Origin: JAAZKI01 sp012799905
GTDB taxonomy: Bacteria > Verrucomicrobiota > Lentisphaeria > Oligosphaerales > Oligosphaeraceae
Length of the DNA stretch: 64,000 nt
Reading direction: 5' to 3'
NCBI GenBank assembly: GCA_050949415.1
Contig: JBMNFR010000009.1
Location: forward strand, 248,001 to 312,000
The position numbers were made by a program, and so were the translations under genes. Each line of letters opens with the position of its first letter. The first letter of the stretch is position 1. The notes under the pieces were generated by a model. That model was not told the DNA's origin. It worked only from the letters and a program-made list of their open reading frames with translations, and searched no databases. Below are positions 60,893 through 64,000 of the stretch, piece by piece.

Positions 60893-62914
60893 ATGTTGCC
60901 CATTCGCCTAACTTGTTGTTTTGCCGTCGTTATGACGGCAGTCTGCCTGGCGCAAGCCCCCCGCCCTGACCTCGTCGCCCAGGTTAGAGCCCGCACTTTG
61001 GCCGAGGCTCGCGCCTCCTGGTGGGGTTTTGACCGCGAAGACTCCACCGACGCTCTCCAGACCGCCATTGATTCCGGCGTGCCGACCTTGATCATCGACA
61101 AAATGCCCTCGCCTTGGATCGTCCGCCCCCTCTTTCTGGCCAGCAACCAAACCATCATCTTCCAGGAAGGCGCTGTCCTGGAAGCCAAACGCGGCGATTT
61201 CCTCGGCATACGGGACGCCTTGCTGAAGGCAGAAGAGCAAAGCAACATCACCATCACAGCGCTGGGCAAAGGCGCCCTGCTCCGCATGCACATCGCCGAC
61301 TACCAGGCTGAGCCGTACCAAAAAGCCGAATGGCGTCACGGCATCAGCCTGCTCAGCGTCAGTAAAGTCGCCATCTCCAACCTCACTATCGCTGACAGCG
61401 GTGGAGACGGCATCTACCTCGGCACCAAGACCCGCGGCAAATTCAACACCGACGTCACCATCAAAAACGTCGTCTGCGTCAACAACAACCGCCAAGGCAT
61501 CAGCGTTATCAACGCCGTCAACCTGCTAATCGAAGACTGCGTCCTCAAGGATACAGCCGGAACTCCGCCCAAAGCCGGCATCGACTTTGAGCCCAATCAC
61601 TTTTCCGAACGAATTGAAAACTGCGTTCTGCGCAACGTGACCGCCAGCAACAATGCCGGCGGCGGCTTCATTGTCAGCCTGCATCAACATCGGGCGCAGA
61701 CGCCGCCGGTGTCCGTGCGCTTCGAAAACTGCCGTTCCGTAAATGATCGGAGCAACGGCTTCATCGTCATCGCCCAGAATTCCCCTGGCCAATCAGTCAC
61801 CGGGACAGTCGAAATCATCAATTGCACGGTCGAGAACGCCACTGGCCCTGGCCTGGCTGTGGCTGGCAACGCCGCTAACAGCGGCCTCAAGATTCTCGTC
61901 AAAGATTCGCGTTTCATCAATTGCGCTGACAATGACGACCATAATGCGGCGCCTATCGTTTTCCGCAGCAGGGGCGAGGAACCGGCTGAACCGCTCGGCG
62001 GACTCCGCGTCAGCAATCTCGAAATCGTTGAGTCCCGGTCGCGCCCGCCCATCGCTCTGCACGAACATTACCCCACGCCGTCAGGACTGGCCAAAGTGTA
62101 CGGCGAACTGACCCTGCACCGAAACGGCCAAAAAAGCACTATCGCCCTGAACGACGAATGGGTGAAAACGAATTTTCCGGTGCGAACCTTCCGGTCGGTT
62201 CCCCGGGTCATGCCGAAATTGACCCGTCTGGCGCCGGCAAAAGAAGTCATCAACTACCAAGGCACGGCCGTCACCCTGCCTGCCGTCAAAGTCCGCAACA
62301 ACGCCGTCTACTACATACATGCCAAGACTGGACAAACCATTACCTTCACTGTCCACCTCGGGCTTGTGCCTCGGGCGAGGACGCCGAACGTGCCTTGCAT
62401 CCTGCGCACACCGTCCGGAGACGCCCTTGAACTCGGTCAACTCGCCGCCGATGCAGACCAGGCCTTTACCGTCGCCAAAGCCCCGGAAACCGGCATTTAC
62501 ACTCTTGAATTCCCTGACCTGAAGCGCAACTACACTATTCTCAAGGCCAGCAACCGCCCTGCCGCCCTGCTGGCACCCGAACGAGGCTTGAATTTCTTCT
62601 GCACTAATCAATCGTTCCAAATCTTTGCGCCAGCCAATTCAAACGCCTTTGCTCTCAAATTCTGGGGCGCTGGACAGGAAGGGGTCAAAATCACCCTGCG
62701 CGAGCCGGACGGCAACGACGTCTGGACTCAAGACAACATCTTCGCAGCCGAGCAGTTCGACGCCACCGACGCGCAGGCCAAAGCCGGCGGCCTATGGACA
62801 GTCATTCCCCAAAAGCCGAGCTCCGGCGTCCTGGAAGACTACTATATGCAAATCTTCGGCGTTCCGCCCCTAATCGTACTTTGGCCAGCCGACGCCCTGC
62901 CCAGCAAGCCCTGA
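60893..62914 (+). CDS. Secreted right-handed beta-helix protein
   Basis: 673 residues from the ATG at 60893, set by AGGAGG just upstream (the frame is open earlier). A signal peptide (about 1-20, LTCCFAVVMTAVCLA). A parallel beta-helix of the pectate-lyase type spans about 30-390, with regularly spaced short strands: VAISNLTIADSGGDGIYLG, VTIKNVVCVNNNRQGISVI, LLIEDCVLKDT, IENCVLRNVTASNNAGGGFIV. A C-terminal part of beta-sandwich character follows (about 450-673). Probably a polysaccharide lyase or hydrolase exported to the periplasm or surface; no catalytic residues assigned. Confidence 0.78.
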   Translation: MLPIRLTCCFAVVMTAVCLAQAPRPDLVAQVRARTLAEARASWWGFDREDSTDALQTAIDSGVPTLIIDKMPSPWIVRPLFLASNQTIIFQEGAVLEAKRGDFLGIRDALLKAEEQSNITITALGKGALLRMHIADYQAEPYQKAEWRHGISLLSVSKVAISNLTIADSGGDGIYLGTKTRGKFNTDVTIKNVVCVNNNRQGISVINAVNLLIEDCVLKDTAGTPPKAGIDFEPNHFSERIENCVLRNVTASNNAGGGFIVSLHQHRAQTPPVSVRFENCRSVNDRSNGFIVIAQNSPGQSVTGTVEIINCTVENATGPGLAVAGNAANSGLKILVKDSRFINCADNDDHNAAPIVFRSRGEEPAEPLGGLRVSNLEIVESRSRPPIALHEHYPTPSGLAKVYGELTLHRNGQKSTIALNDEWVKTNFPVRTFRSVPRVMPKLTRLAPAKEVINYQGTAVTLPAVKVRNNAVYYIHAKTGQTITFTVHLGLVPRARTPNVPCILRTPSGDALELGQLAADADQAFTVAKAPETGIYTLEFPDLKRNYTILKASNRPAALLAPERGLNFFCTNQSFQIFAPANSNAFALKFWGAGQEGVKITLREPDGNDVWTQDNIFAAEQFDATDAQAKAGGLWTVIPQKPSSGVLEDYYMQIFGVPPLIVLWPADALPSKP

Positions 62915-62988
62915 CCGCAATACAACTAGGAACGCCTCAGCACATTATAGATGCGCACGACAAGCTAACGAAAGAAGCAAGGTGAGAA

Positions 62989-64000
62989 ATGTCTAAACAT
63001 GAAAAGGATTATACGCCACCAAAAAAAAGGCTGAAAATTATCCCAGTTCTCTTTATTGCAGCCTTTTTTATCATACAAATTCTGGCCTATCTGCTACTTT
63101 TCATTAGATATTTCCGATTCATAGATATAACTATATCTTCCTGGTTGATAATATCTTTAGTCTTTGCTGTCCTGATAGTAAATACTGAGGAAGACTCAAA
63201 TATTAAAATCTCTTGGGTATTATTGGCCTTAGTCTTTCCGATATTCGGAATACTCTTATATATATTCTTTCACCTATTGCCTGGACAAAGAATGGTCTCC
63301 AGACTGATAAAAAGACGGAAAAAAATTGCCAGGCCATATAATAGGCAAAATGAAGATGTCTTATTAAAATTAAAACAGCTAGACAAAAAGAAAAAGCAGA
63401 CGGCGGACTACCTTTATAAGTTAGGCTTTCCCGTGTTTTCCAATACCAAAGTTAAATACTTTGAATTGGGTGAATATTTGTTTGAAGCCATGTTTGAAGA
63501 CTTGGAAAAGGCCGAAGACTTTATCTTTATGGAGTTTTTTATCCTGTCGCCCGGACAGATTTTAGATAGAATAATTGAAATTTTATCCCGAAAAGCCAAA
63601 GAAGGAGTCAGGGTAAAGTTCCTCTACGACGGCACAAACACGTTTTTCCTGCCCAAAAAAGTGATTGAAAGATTGGAAAGAGCAGGAATTGAATGCAAAG
63701 TATATTCTCCAGTAAAGGCAATTTTGACGACGGTGCACAATAACCGCGACCACAGAAAAATCTTAGTAATAGATAATAAAGTGGCCTATACCGGCGGTGT
63801 AAACCTGGCCGATGAATATGCTAATATATATCAAAAGTACGGTCATTGGCTTGACACAGGGGTCAGACTTGAAGGAGAAGCAGTTAAATCCTTTACCCTA
63901 ATGGTAATAGAACTTTGGAACTTGCGGAATGACAGTGACACTCATCCGGAATATTTGAAGACAAGTCACTCGATAAAAAGCGATAAGTTGTCTTTCTCTA
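62989..64000 (+). CDS. cls: Cardiolipin synthase (phospholipase D family), 3' truncated
   Basis: 337 codons to the window edge, open throughout. AAGGTGAG precedes the ATG. Two membrane helices (about 20-45 and 50-72) and a further hydrophobic segment (SWVLLALVFPIFGILLYIFFHL) form the PLDc_N anchor. The first PLD active site is HRK at 255-257 followed by ILVIDNKVAYTGGVNLADEY. The second HKD motif must lie beyond the window. It condenses phosphatidylglycerol to cardiolipin at the inner membrane. AT-rich base use unlike the neighbours suggests acquisition from a low-GC bacterium. Confidence 0.9.
   Translation, partial: MSKHEKDYTPPKKRLKIIPVLFIAAFFIIQILAYLLLFIRYFRFIDITISSWLIISLVFAVLIVNTEEDSNIKISWVLLALVFPIFGILLYIFFHLLPGQRMVSRLIKRRKKIARPYNRQNEDVLLKLKQLDKKKKQTADYLYKLGFPVFSNTKVKYFELGEYLFEAMFEDLEKAEDFIFMEFFILSPGQILDRIIEILSRKAKEGVRVKFLYDGTNTFFLPKKVIERLERAGIECKVYSPVKAILTTVHNNRDHRKILVIDNKVAYTGGVNLADEYANIYQKYGHWLDTGVRLEGEAVKSFTLMVIELWNLRNDSDTHPEYLKTSHSIKSDKLSFS

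Overview
The window is a GC-rich bacterial chromosome segment with long intergenic spacers. The gene content points to the PVC superphylum, most likely a Lentisphaerota/Victivallales-like organism. The supporting features are a secreted DUF4838 glycan protein, many Gfo/Idh/MocA oxidoreductases, a sialidase-like propeller, YhcH-family and FucU sugar mutarotase-type proteins, secreted jelly-roll and beta-helix proteins, an orphan glycyl radical enzyme, and many genes without a Shine-Dalgarno (SD) site. This assignment is inferred from gene content; no rRNA or other phylogenetic marker was compared.

Layout. 1-3.8 kb: glycan-related proteins and a coupled pair of small proteins. 4.3-10 kb, minus strand: a branched-chain aminotransferase, then ECF sigma factor, anti-sigma factor, secreted coiled-coil protein, glycyl radical enzyme and ThpR. 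10.3-14.4 kb, plus strand: DUF89 phosphatase, an unknown protein, YhcH-like protein, Gfo/Idh and a sugar-phosphate isomerase-like TIM barrel, with a terminator hairpin before the last gene. 15.4-25.1 kb, housekeeping: mutS2, dxr, DUF1846, and a compact dksA-like/lspA/miaA unit. 25.9-28.8 kb: the large secreted DUF4838 protein. 29.3-30.9 kb: an AT-rich PmeII-type restriction-modification pair. 31.4-34.1 kb: zinc-ribbon membrane protein, sugar transferase, AraC regulator and FucU. 34.5-38.6 kb: a giant GT-C/TMTC-like membrane protein that is a complete tandem duplication of itself. 38.6-41 kb: two more Gfo/Idh genes. 41.3-43.4 kb: a group II intron-type reverse transcriptase in a repeat island. 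43.5-60.1 kb: an export region with a possible attenuator, HlyD adaptor, two complementary ABC half-exporters, a secreted protein, a divergent Hsp70, then TetR, TolC, RND adaptor, RND pump and a PII-like PG0541 protein. 60.1-60.8 kb: a large composite heptamer array. 60.9-64 kb: a secreted beta-helix protein and an AT-rich, right-truncated cardiolipin synthase.

The most distinctive feature is a modular system of intergenic repeats covering most spacers. Its modules are heptamer arrays (GGGGCGA, GCGGCGA, ATGYTGA, ATAATTC), GTCCACNNN nonamer arrays, hairpin cassettes whose stems differ by compensatory changes, and longer elements of about 150 and 181 bp. The same modules recur in fixed order at several sites and in both orientations. 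The compensatory substitutions suggest that some of them act as structured RNA. I cannot assign a function to this system. I saw no tRNA, rRNA or CRISPR array.
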